Source: Morella rubra (lineage: Eukaryota > Streptophyta > Magnoliopsida > Fagales > Myricaceae). Taken from it: 64,000 nt of DNA. Made by a program: the position numbers and the translations under genes. Positions 47,082 through 58,169 of this stretch are shown here, one piece after another (within the stretch, counting starts at the first letter, position 1; every line of letters starts with the position of its first letter). The stretch lies in the NCBI GenBank assembly GCA_003952965.2, contig CM025850.1, positions 26,924,855 to 26,988,854 of the forward strand, in the 5' to 3' direction. The notes beneath the pieces are model-generated. The model was not told the DNA's origin. It searched no databases and was given only the letters and a program-made list of their open reading frames with translations.

Positions 47082-48987
47082 ATGGGTACGGCTGCTAAAT
47101 TCTCAATCATCTTCTGCTATTCTCGAATCGTTTGCTTAGTGGGTATCATTGTTGTCGTCTAAGGATTTCATTCCGTACCCAAAACTGTTGTCATTATTCT
47201 ACCGCTACCTCTAACACTACCACTCCCGATAAAGAAAATGTGGAAAGCCCCACTCAGTTCTTGAAATCTGTGAGAGAGCGATGCCGATCTGGAAGCATAA
47301 GGAATCTTGATTCTGCCATAGGCTTTTTTGAAAGGATGGTTCGCATGCACCCTTTGCCTTCCATTGTGGATTTCACTCAATTGTTGGTGCAATTGCAAGA
47401 ATGAAGCATTATTCGACTGTGATCACTCTCATTAAAGAAATGGAATCCCGAGGAATTGTTCCCGACGATTATACACTGAGTATTTGTATTAATTGCCTCT
47501 GCCATTTAGACCGGGTGGATCTCAGGTTCTCTGTTTTGGGAAGAATTTTGAAACTCGGTTATCTGCCAGCCAAGTTACTCTAAATACTCTCGTCAAAGGG
47601 CTCTGTCTTCAAGGTAAGATTTCTGAAGCTGTGAAGTTGGCGAATAAAATGGAGAACAAAGGCTACAAACCTGATGCAGTTACCTATGGGACGATCATAA
47701 ATGGCATCTGCAAAAGAGGTGAGACCAGTGTGGCTGTTGAATTGCTTAGGAAGATGGAAGAAGGAAACTTTGAAATCGATTTAGTAATGTATAACACAGT
47801 CATTGACAGTTTATGCAAGGACGGATTGGTAACTGAGGCTTTAGACCTCTCCTCTCAATGTCACGTAAAGGGATTCATCCCGACCTTTTCACTTACAATT
47901 CCTTGATTCAGGCCTATGCAATTCCGACCGGTGGAAGGAGGCAACTCAGCAATTGAATGAGATGGTGCAACAAAAATCATGCCAAATGTATGGACATTCA
48001 ACATATTGGTTGATACATTGGCAAAAAGGGAGAGTTTCAGAGGCAAAAGAAGTCTTCAATGCGATGATACATAAAGGCATTGAGCCAAATGTAGTCACAT
48101 ACACCTTGATTGATACACTTGGCAAAAGGGGAGAATTTCAGAGGCAAAAGAATTTTCAATGCGATGATACGTAAAGGCATTGAGCCTGACGTAGTCACAT
48201 ACAACTCCTTGATTGACGGTTATTGTTTGCAAAACAGAATGGATGAGGCTGTCAAGGTGTTTAATATGATGTTGGAGAGCGGATGCTCGCCTTGTGTTTT
48301 CAATTATAACATATTGATCCATGGATATTGCAAGAGCAAAAGGATGGATGAGGCGACGAGTCTCTATCGAGAAATGTCCAAGAATGGAATCATTCCTGAT
48401 GTCGTCACTCACAACGCTCTTATAGGTGGGCTTTGCCGAGTTGGGAGACCTCAAGCTGCTCTGGAGCTACTCCGTAAGATGCTAGAGTTTGGGCAACATC
48501 CAAATCTCCAAACTTATGCTATTTTGTTGGATGGCCTCTGTAAGAACCAACGATTAACTCAGGCACTGGCACTGTTTCAAGAGATGGAAGACAAAAGGTT
48601 GGACCTTGATATTGTTTTCTACAACATTTTAATTGATGGTATGTTTAATGCTGGAAACTTCCGGCAGCAATGAAGCTCTTTTGTAGTCTTCCTAGCAAAG
48701 GGTTGCAACCTGATGTTTGGACTTACAATATCATGATCAAAGAGCTTTGCAAAGAGAGACTAACAAACGAGGCTTGTATACTGCTCGAGCAAATGGACGG
48801 CAACTGTTGCTCGCCTGATGATGTTACATATAACACAATCATTAAAGGGCTTTTGCAAAATAACGAGACGTCAAAGGCAATGAAGTATCTCCAGATAATG
48901 GTTGACAAGGGTTTCTCAGCAAATGCAACCACTGCAGCCATGTGTGTCGATATGTTGTCTGCTGATCAGCCAGATAAAAATGTTTAA
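47082..48987 (+). pseudogene. PPR protein, P-class, RFL-like (frame-shifted)
   Basis: Pentatricopeptide-repeat protein of the Rf-like clade, normally an organelle RNA-binding protein of about 550-650 residues. A start at ATG 47082 is followed by an organelle-type leader and LDSAIGFFERMVRMHPLPSI, then about fourteen 35-residue repeats: VTYGTIINGICKRGETSVAV, VTYNSLIDGYCLQNRMDEAV, FNYNILIHGYCKSKRMDEAT, QTYAILLDGLCKNQRLTQAL, WTYNIMIKELCKERLTNEAC. The reading frame changes at least six times (near 47160, 47400, 47575, 47880, 48100 and 48662), so no full protein can be read. The last stretch 48670-48987 is clean and ends in TAA. One repeat is duplicated at the DNA level (48011-48110 and 48111-48210; period 100 bp, not a multiple of 3). 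Intact HisRS and TRM112 nearby argue against poor sequence quality. Confidence 0.88.
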
Positions 48988-51640
48988 GAATATTTCCAAA
49001 GTCTTTGTGAATGTGTTCTTATTCTTTAGAATCCAGAAATACAGTTCATTTTTCAACCCTTCCTGGGATAGTCTGTGAGACACCAGTGCATCTGCTTCAA
49101 GTTAACTTGAATTAGGTGATATATCTTTTGATGTCTTTGGACTAGGTTGTTTGTTTCTTCTCTCATTTTGTTATCTTTCCGCCAAGTTATCGGTGAACTT
49201 GTATTGCAAGGTAAAATTTTTCTCCTATAGATAATTCCAAGATATTCTTGCACTTTATAGCATGGTGAGAAGTTCACAAATGAATGTATTATTACCCAGG
49301 ATGGTCAAGTAACTGCTGATAAACTAGTAAAACAACAGAATAAAGTGTATGGTTGCTTATTTGTGTATTTTCTTCTTTGCGTTCATGTCTTGCAAAAGCA
49401 GTATGTTTTTCTTTATGTTCATGGTTGATGTTGTTAGTCTAGGTTCTGGATTGTTGATGTTTGTATGCTCATTTGCTCTTGAAAATGGATTTTTTAAGTG
49501 TTTGATCAAGCACATTAAATTTATGATTTGCGAATGAAACACTATGAGCTGTTATTGGAACCTTGTACAATGTATAATGTTTGTGGGGGCTGTTCTCGTC
49601 TCCTCATATGTTGTATTATACTTGTTTAACTGAGCTTCATGAACTTAACTTTTATAATGTCTTCTCATAGTTTGTAGCCTCTTAGAAAGTTGGTACAATG
49701 CAGTCCATGCTACTGCCACAATGTCACACAGGACTTGGCATTGCAGGTTTTGTGAGATTGGACATTCTGTCTGTTAGAAAGGCTGGGTAACTTCTACTCG
49801 TAATAATAAGCCTAGTTTGACTTAATAGCTTTTTTCTTAGTTTTCCTCTTCATCTCTAGCTTTGACAACGATCTTTTTTGGAGGAAATATGTTTTGGTGT
49901 TTGAATGTTTCATTCTAGCAAAATAACAAGCATGATGGTACAAATAAGGCTTTTGTAGAATCCAATGAATTCTCTTCATTCAAATTTGTCCCATGCAGAG
50001 ACGTTTTAGATTCATAGCAGGTTGCTTAAAGAAAACTCACAAGAAAGTCTGCCTCCTTGTTCCCTAGTTTTGGGCATTGCAGGAAGACAGCTGACCTGGT
50101 GTTAGCTAGTGAACCACCAGTGTGCTCGTAGAAGTTACCGGCCGTTTCGTTTGAGCAACATTTTGCCTTTTGCTGCATTGACCAAATTACTGTGCTTCTA
50201 AGATGGCTTTTTTAAGGAGTATCATGTTTTGCGTGAAAATACTGTCCTGAATCTGTTTTGTGGAGTGTGTTGCTCTCTCTCTCACATCTTCTCTCTCTCT
50301 CAATAAGGGAAGAGAGTAGCATTTATGTTTCATCTACCTTTTGGATAAATTGTTTTGTTATCTTGCAGGAAGATGCTTTCCTTGCATGTTTCTGTCACCA
50401 ATATGTTACTGCACTTTTTCTCTATTGCCGCTGTGATGTTGACGATAATGCCTTGTGGTTGCCTTACAATTCCTCTTACATATGAAAGTGACTGCCACAT
50501 TAACATTATTCTTGATCTTATCAATTAGGATGTTCCTCATTGTGGGTTATGAATAATAGTGATGCTTCCTAGTTGGTAATTAGTAAAATTATGAAACAGA
50601 ACAGCATCTTATTTTTCCTCTCTAGACGTGTGGAAGTGCTTATCTATCAAACAGAACAGCATCTAAGGAACTTTGATTAAAGCGAAGGGTGGAAATTACA
50701 GAACTTTTTTGCAATTAGTTTGTATTCACAGTACAAACGCAGCTTCGTTAATCCTGCTATGCATTAGACGGCCCACATGGGCCATGGAACACAAACTTAT
50801 GATCTATGGTTTCAAATGGTGGCTCAAAGTTGAATGAACTATTGGGTTGTCGAAGGGCAATTGGCCTTGTAACTCAAACTTAATGAAGTAATCTTTGTGT
50901 CAAAGGCTTGTTCATGACAGTGTTAGATTTCATTTATCATTTTAACCTTGCGCCCACATATTCCAGCATTTCTGCCATCAGCTTAAACGTTTGAATTGAG
51001 TAGGTACATTTTTGCTCCAGGGACTAAAGCAGAGGGTGATGATAGTTCGTCCAATTGTCGAATAAAAATGCTCAATCACCCTTCGTTTACTGCAAGTTCT
51101 CTTACTTTTTGTGGAGTGGTAAATGCCTTGCACAACTACAGCTGTAGAAAAATGCATATCTTAAGCGTATTTATATCCATTATACAAGATGTTCTCAAAG
51201 CTTGTACACGTTTAGATTATCGTGTACTTCTGTTGCAAGGTAAATTTTTCCTCTTATAGATAATTCCAAATTTTGGCTGATGTTCTTAGTTTAGATTCTA
51301 GATTGTTGATGTTTGTATGTTCATTGGCCCCTAAAATTGGATTTTTTCTAGTGTTTGATCAAGCACAAAAATTTATAACCGTACTGGAGGCCCATGGATT
51401 TTGTGTTTGATTTCCATTTCTCTTGTTATTGAATGTAAGATTGTTTCCCAAATTTTAACGGTAAACGAGTCAAATTGGGTCTGGCTCTGCCCAACTCAGC
51501 AGCCTTTAACTCGCGAGAGGGTTTTTTTTTTTTGGGTCCACCTGTGTTCAAAAGGGTAAATTGGAGGTAGTTTTGATTTAATTGGTAAAAAATTGTTGAA
51601 ATTTGTAAAAAAGTAATCAAATTTATGAAAAGTTGCTAGA
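48988..51640. other. PPR 3' flank and intergenic DNA with a local duplication
   Basis: No gene recognised. Segments 49198-49240 plus 49425-49530 reappear together at 51228-51380 (GCAAGGTAAAATTTTTC, ATAGATAATTCCAA, GATTGTTGATGTTTGTATG, GTGTTTGATCAAGCACA) with about 190 bp missing in between. A TTGCAG acceptor followed by a short open segment at 50369-50485 may be a UTR exon. Confidence 0.5.
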
Positions 51641-51932
51641 GTCTATATGAAGAAACAGTTGTTAGAAGTTAAAAAATTTGTGCGATCTAAACTGCAGCTC
51701 ACAAAGATGTTCGAGCGACTTACGTATATCATAACTTGAAACACCAATGGCATCAAGCTTAGGCCCAAATCCCAAGTGGAGCCATAGCGGTAGGCTTTTA
51801 TCTTTTTCCTGTCAACGCTAGCCCAACATGTCATCGAGCCGGTCCATTTAAATTGCCTAGGCCCAACAATTCCCGTAATCCAACGCGCGCGGCAAATAAG
51901 CGAAAACATCTATCAAAGCGTGCGGTTGTACC
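51641..51932 (+). promoter_or_regulatory. Probable promoter of the HisRS copy-2 relic
   Basis: Two GGCCCA motifs (reverse TGGGCC, site II elements typical of plant organelle and housekeeping genes) at 51762 and 51860, just upstream of a transit-peptide-like frame. GC content rises here relative to the flanks. Inferred from motifs and position only. Confidence 0.4.
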
Positions 51933-52196
51933 GTGCGGCCGCGCCTTGTCACTCTCACACCACTACACCAGCACCTTGCCTACAAATCCTGCTGCGCTGC
52001 ATATCCTCCACCAGTCGTGACCAGCGCCTCTCCATCCCTTAGTTTTTATCACAGTCGCAAATCCCTCAGGCCCAGACTGCCATTTCCCATAACCCCTAGG
52101 AACCTCGTTTCTTTATCTTCCACTACTACACCGCAGTCTATCTTCCGCAATGGGCTCTTTCACAATTTACGTAAGGCGCGAGGTTTTAGTTTATAA
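51933..52196 (+). pseudogene. Putative first exon of a second HisRS copy
   Basis: An open frame (real ATG not fixed) reads SLSFYHSRKSLRPRLPFPI then TPRNLVSLSSTTTPQSIFRNG: Ser/Arg-rich and acid-poor, like a dual organelle transit peptide. It resembles my recollection of N-termini of plant organellar HisRS, but the true first exon of copy 1 lies left of the window, so this cannot be checked here. Position supports it: it lies in the correct orientation upstream of the duplicated HisRS 3' flank at 53445. All catalytic exons are missing between 52200 and 53445, an interval now held mostly by two MITEs, so this copy cannot make an enzyme. Confidence 0.5.
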
Positions 52197-52200
52197 TCAA

Positions 52201-52833
52201 GGGAAAATTACCTGACCTCACTGAGTTTTAACCCTATATCAAAAGTCTCACTAAGTTTTTATCTCAAAGTCACTAGGTTTTTAAAAAAATCTCAAAGTCC
52301 ACTAGATTTTTTATTTTTGTATGAAAACTAACTCAAGTCAATGCTGTTACTGGAGATAATGGAGCGTAGTCTACTTAAGCTAAATGTCAGGGTTAAAACC
52401 AATCGTTGTTTGCTATGTGTTTAAAATTCCTTGTCTGCTCTATTCGGTCTCTCGTCTGCCACAGCTAAATGTTAGGGCTAAAATCAATCGCTGGCTGCCA
52501 CGTGTTTAAATTCCTTGTCTACTCCATTAGGTCTCTCGTCTATCACGACGCATGTCATGTCGGAGTTAGTTTTTGTATCACATGGCATACAACGTGGCAG
52601 ATGAGAGACTGAATAGAGCAGACAAGGAATTTTAAACACGTGGCAGTCAACGATTAGTTTTAACCCTGACATTTAACTTAAGTAGACTGAGCTTTGTATA
52701 TCTAGTAATGGAGTTGGCTTGAGTTAGTTTTCATACCAAAATGAAAAACCCAGTAGGCTTTGAGATTTTTTTTAAAACCCAGTATGGCTTTTGATATTGG
52801 GCTAAAACCTAGTGAGCTCCATGTAATTTTCCC
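52201..52833. mobile_element. Palindromic MULE-MITE, 633 bp, perfect 9-bp target duplication
   Basis: Nearly the whole element is two inverted arms of about 280 bp. Tips are GGGAAAATTAC and GTAATTTTCCC; inner matches include GTATGAAAACTAACTCAAG, AAATGTCAGGGTTAAAAC and TTCCTTGTCTGCTCTATTC. The target site TATAATCAA is present at 52192-52200 and 52834-52842. No coding capacity. Confidence 0.95.
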
Positions 52834-52987
52834 TATAATCAATGTGTAGGTGCATATATACATACGTGTGCATGGGTGTCTGTTTGCATTTGATTAGAGG
52901 TGGTTGTGAAATATCGGCGAGAATAATAGCGGCGGACCATATACTCAGAATATGATCCAATTGAAAGTAGAGATGAAAAAAAAAAAA

Positions 52988-53356
52988 GGGTTAAATACCC
53001 TTTTCGCCCTCCAACTATTGGGTTCTAATATTTTGCACTCCAAATTATCAATTTCGTTACATTTCGCCCTCAACTACCAATCGTTTATACTTTGCTTCCT
53101 TTACTGTTAATTTGGACGAAAATTACTATTTTTTTTAAGTGAAATGACGATTTTACCCTTCATAATTTTTTATAATTATATTTTATAGGGATAAATTTGT
53201 CATTTCACTAAACAAAAATAACAATTTCCTTCAAATTAATATATAGAGCAAAGTGTAAACAATTGGTAGTTGATAGATGAAATGTACGAAATTGATAGTT
53301 TGGGATGCAAATGTCAAGACTTCAATAGTCGGAGTGCGAATAGTATACTTTTTCCC
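52988..53356. mobile_element. Palindromic MITE, 369 bp
   Basis: Inverted arms of about 170 bp (tips GGGTTAAATAC and TAGTATACTTTTTCCC; shared ATTTCG, TCAACTACCAAT and TTAGTGAAATGAC). Flanking A-runs of at least 7-9 bases could be the target duplication. GGG...CCC ends suggest a MULE relative. Confidence 0.85.
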
Positions 53357-53444
53357 AAAAAAATAAGGAAAGATTAACTATTTTTGATTTATTTTGAGAT
53401 AATTATTACAATCAGATTATTTATTCTCGTCGTGAGAAGTTATC

Positions 53445-53668
53445 TAATTTATTGTTTCCTTGTGCTTGGTAATTAAGTCAGTTTGACATTAGATAAATCA
53501 ATTTTTTTTTTCTTTTGGGAATTAGGTACTTCTATCTGTATTTTTGTAGAACGTTTAATGAAATTACCTACTTTTTGGGCATGTACTGTATGACAAAAAT
53601 TTGTGCTATTCTTTAGCTATGGGCAATTATGCATAAAATCTGTATGGCTGAAAAACTTGTAGCCACCT
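53445..53668. repeat. Segmental duplication block A, copy 2 (HisRS 3' flank)
   Basis: Counterpart of 1819-2039, same strand, without any HisRS coding exon in front of it. Confidence 0.85.
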
Positions 53669-54122
53669 TTTTTTGGGCTAGGGCTAGAAACAATTGACAT
53701 CCTGATTGCCAAACGACTGAAGACTTTGTAGGGTTTGATAACGAGATGGGGTTTAGAAGGGGTGGCTAGGGCTAGAAACAATTGGGGGACAAGTTCTGAG
53801 TGACCATCGAGGGTATAAGGTTAAATGGTGTGACCTTGTTATGCTGACAGGTTGCTGAGGTGTAAATGGTTAAGTGAGAGAAATCAGGGCTAGCGTCCGA
53901 GTGGATATGGAGGACATGCGCTATGCGCTGCTGATGTGGCATTTTCTTTTATTAGTCAGCATTTACTGTTAGTATTTATTGATGCTCTGTGAGGAGAGAT
54001 CCATTTTTATCTAAACATGTGATTCTATGAACTGATTTGTTGAAAGTGTTCCTCAAAAACTATTATATAAAAATTTCAAACCACAGCGATCCCTTGGAGT
54101 CTTGTACAATTAAGCCTTATGC
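53669..54122. other. Copy-2 interval replacing 2040-7643 of copy 1
   Basis: About 450 bp with a short direct repeat (GGGCTAGGGCTAGAAACAAT at 53686 and GTGGCTAGGGCTAGAAACAA at 53761). No gene seen. Confidence 0.5.
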
Positions 54123-55446
54123 TTTTCTCTCACTGAACCCTATTAACTACGGGCCTCTTTGGGTTGTAGAGGGCACGCAAAGTTGGGCTTATTATTCCAA
54201 GTCGGAGACCCACGCAGCATTCTCCAATAGAAAAGCAGACGGCTGAGGCATCATTTGGTATAGTTTCCTATCGGAAAACAACACGCACCTCTTGGCTTTT
54301 CTGTTCATTATTGGCAACCATACAAATTAGTCCTCTCCGTTCCCCATTCTGCGAGGGAAGCATGTGTCTTTATTGCATTTTCCAAATTTTTTTTCTTTTT
54401 CTTTTTTGGATTGGGTGACCAAGATCAAGACCCAAAAAACATAAAAAAAAATAAAATAAAGGATAGGATTTGATTCTCAAAGAGATGGATAATTAATTTA
54501 TAATTTTCACACACAAAATATATGAAAAAGTGTTGGTCTTCGTGAAAAAATATTTTGTGAAAACATGTGCGAATAATTTCTTGTGCTTGGCAAAGATAGA
54601 TCTGATTTAACAGATTAGCACAATTAGAATCGACTGTATACGAATTGACATAGTCCCATAATAGATTCATAGGTGAAATAGAGGGCAGTGGGGCTCAACA
54701 AACCTCGCATATATATAACAAGTACTATAACAAATCGATCGAGTGGCTAGATATTATCATTGATGGCTTTGTTTTTCTTGGAGCTATGTGCTTTGGAAGC
54801 CAGCAGAGGATTGAAGAACTTTCTACATTCTTTTTGTCAAAACTAAAATTGACTTGGTTCATTCTTATCTTCAATTTTTTTTTTTTAGGGAAACTTTAGT
54901 GCTGGAACTGTCTCCAGTACGACAACCAGTACCGGAAAAGCAGAGGCTGTTACGAGGGCGATGCCCCTTTTTGCTGGGAGACGAAGATTCAAGCGGTGAC
55001 AGTAGAAACTACCCCTGCAAATAAATGAATTAAGTATTGGCCCAGAGGAGTGGAGGGGCACCGTAAGGGAACTGAGAGGTCAAAAGGGCGCAGTGCTCAA
55101 AATTTGGAAACCGCCTCTAATTCTACCACTACCCACCCACTCGGAAACTTTATCAGTACATCTCATATTTACAGAGCAAAATCAAAGTGCTCACGATTAA
55201 ACTTTCGAGTTGTACAAAAATTAATTATTACTCGCTGTTTGATTTGACCTTAAGACAGAAAGTGACCTAAATACTCTGCAAGACGAAATTATCTTCAATT
55301 TATGAGTGGTACTATCCGGTTTCCCCAATTTTTCTTAAGTAATAATTTCATACTAATATAGCCAAACTAGCTAGAGGTTTGCTTAATTTTACATTATTTT
55401 ATTTTATAAATGAATTGCAGAGCTTAAATGTTTGTTTTTTTTTTTA
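54123..55446. repeat. Segmental duplication block B, copy 2
   Basis: Counterpart of 7644-8707, extended by about 500 bp (54690-55200) that copy 1 lacks. The end (about 55370-55446) is the empty site matching the MULE insertion point at 8707/24054. Confidence 0.8.
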
Positions 55447-55514
55447 AAGAAAGTTCTCTTTTCTCAAAATAGCATGCTGGAGTGCCTGGCACTGTGACAA
55501 AAGTTGGCCCTTTG

Positions 55515-56196
55515 TAAGGGTGAGTACTGAAATGATAAATTTGGCTCTGTATCGATATTTTATTAGAATATAATTTTTTGTTTCAGTTCTATTCTGGTAT
55601 TTTACGAAAATGGAATTGGAATAGAATTGAAATTTTCGGATTTGGAACCGGAAATTCTTGTTTGGCATATGAGCTTTTTTGAATATATTTTTTTAGACCC
55701 TAACAAGTTAAAAATATTTTTTTAGACCGAATTTTTGAAAGATTTTTCTATTATTCATCGTATATTAACAATAAATGTAAGCATTCAACTAAAATCTAGA
55801 TTCTAAAATAAACATTCAAACAAATTGATACATATGTTATTTTATTTTGAGCCTATTTTTTTTAAAAAAATCGAAATGAAATAAAAATTTTCGATTTTTT
55901 TAATTATTCATCATAAATTAACAATAAATGTAAAAATTTTCGTCCAAAATCTAGATTTTAAAATAAACATTCAATCAAATTATATATGTTATACTTTATT
56001 TTGAATACTTTTTTTATTTTTTTAAAAAAAATTAAAAAAGAAAATTTTGATAATTCCTTTAAAATTTTCAGTTCTGATTTTTGACTTTAGAAATTATCAA
56101 AAATTACTTTCAATTCTAAGTCAAATATATGTAAAATTTCTCAAATCGAACGTAAAACCGAAAATACCTATTCGTATTGAAATTTTTACATCCTTA
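55515..56196. mobile_element. Non-autonomous hAT element, 682 bp, with 8-bp target duplication
   Basis: Tips TAAGGGTGAGTAC and, inverted, TAAGGATGTAAAAATTTC. Flanked by GCCCTTTG (55507-55514) and GCCCTGTG (56197-56204), 7 of 8 identical. The uninterrupted paralogous site is at about 24155-24165 in copy 1 (GGACCTCTGGCGCC). The interior is A/T-rich with repeated AACAATAAATGTAA and AATCTAGATT(T/C)TAAAATAAA phrases. Confidence 0.88.
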
Positions 56197-56244
56197 GCCC
56201 TGTGGCGCTATTGAACGAGGTTTCCATAGAGAGGAGTCTAGTCG

Positions 56245-56910
56245 TCTCTAGACCCGGTGGTCCTGGGCCCTGGCAGTTGGAATGTGTCCACGTGACCAAA
56301 CAGGCTCGTCAGTCATGTTCCACATGAGCTTCGATGGTCGTATCAGGTGAAGAAATAGAGATAACGTGTCTACATGTCACCTTTTCATTAGCTCGTACAC
56401 CAACTCCCACGTGTTTGGGACCATTGCATCACGTGGTCTCTACATACCGCACTTTCAATCTCCGCATGTACAAGAAAAAGTTGACGGGGATATGTGTTGT
56501 GTTGTGTTGGGGTTGGGGACGATCACAATGGGATGAAAGAAAAGGAATCACCTTTTTCTTCTTAAACTTTTTCTTCTGCAGTACGACTTCCTCTCTCTCT
56601 TCTTAACTTGCAGTGTCCTGTGCTCATATCGATTGCCTCCATAAAGCTATGCTCAGCCCTTGTCAATGATACGATCTCTTGTCTCCGATTCACAGACGGG
56701 AAGACATCAACTTTAGGGTTACTGGGCAGCACCTTTGAAAGGGAGCCAAGGTTAACTTATTCATCTGCATTTGCACCTGCACCTCTCCACTCTGAGTCTC
56801 CAACAGCGTTCTCTACGTCTCGAGTGAGTCTCACTGCCTTAGATGGACTTAGGTGCAGGTACAGGTGCAGACGAATGAGATAAATCTTCGTGTTTTCTGT
56901 TGGAAGGTAA
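56245..56910 (+). promoter_or_regulatory. Second copy of the G-box promoter-like block
   Basis: Identical layout to 24205-24870: CACGTG at 56289, 56408 and 56430, a CT-rich leader, and a GTAAG site at 56908. Function unknown. Confidence 0.4.
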
Positions 56911-58169
56911 GAAAAAAAAGCTTGAGATTTTCAGTTAGTATCTGCTTAAACTGATGTCAAACTGATAAAATCAGCCGGTTTCCGATCTATTTTCTGTTTT
57001 GGTGTTTTATGTGTTGATCAAATGGATTGATGGAAACTTTTTCATAGAAATTTACAGACTAAATGAGCTTCTCTTTTCTATTACTTAACCGTTGTTTTGT
57101 GCAAATCTCTGGGACAAAAATTGTATCATTGTTTGGGAACTTCACACGAATGCCGCAGAGAATATTTTCATCTTAAAATCTCTCCTTTTGAGAGGCTACC
57201 AGCTCAACGAAGTTTAATTTTCTTCCCATAGTCGGCTGTAAGCTTTAGGCTTTCTTGCAACTTCGATTGATCTGTGAGATCAACTGATTTTATCCCATTT
57301 CCACCCAGCACACACCAAAAAACTCCTTTAAATTTTTAGGAAAACGCCAGTGTCTTGCATTTACTACGCCATGCGATCAAACTAAACTACGCAAAGGGCT
57401 CGTGAAGGCACGCATAGCTGTTTGTTACTTTCTTTGGCTTTGGTTTTCTCTACCTATGTGTTCTCGTAAATAGGGCATCATATGCCTGAATGGTAGACTA
57501 CATCCTTTGCTTGTTTGGTCTGAAACGTTTTCATTTATGTTGATAAAGAATATGGTAAGCAAATTTCTCTGTTGGATAGCTTTTTGTTTATAGGGAATGA
57601 TTACTAGGATCTACTATTTTTAGATTCAAAATTAGGCCGAATCTGCTTGACCCATCCTTCTGCGAGAGATGGAACGGATGAACTTTGCATCCTATAGTGA
57701 CAATGTTGGGTGCATAGAGCCCGGATTTAGAGGGGAGTTGGTTGGAGAGTTTAGAAATCTATGGGTCATTCCAGATGCACATATTTTGTCAAGAAAGATT
57801 AATATAATAACCAGAAACAAACGCCCTCGTATAGATTGGTTTTGAGAAGGCTTTTCAAAACGAGGACTTTTAGCGCTTGGCTTTTGAGGTCTGAGATAAA
57901 TATTATGAATATATAGGAAATCGGACATAGGTGGTACTGGCAATTACGTGAGGAAGGCATTAGTTTATCTAGTCTCAGTGCATGATATCCCGGGTCCCAG
58001 ACCAATATTTTATCTTTTAATTAGGGTACGTAAGGATATAGAATTTCAAGCTTTAGGAAGGAAGTGCCCGTGGGTGTTACGCAACACAAAGTTTGTGTAG
58101 TTTATACGAATAATATTTAGAGAGTTAGTCATTCCATGGGTAGATAAGTGGAAGAAACAACTACGACAA

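Larger units (their letters stand above)
55447..58160. repeat. Segmental duplication block C, copy 2
   Basis: Counterpart of 24054-26140, interrupted by an hAT insertion (55515-56196). Near-identical to copy 1 between 56245 and 57692, including both unassigned open frames and the three G-boxes. Confidence 0.93.
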
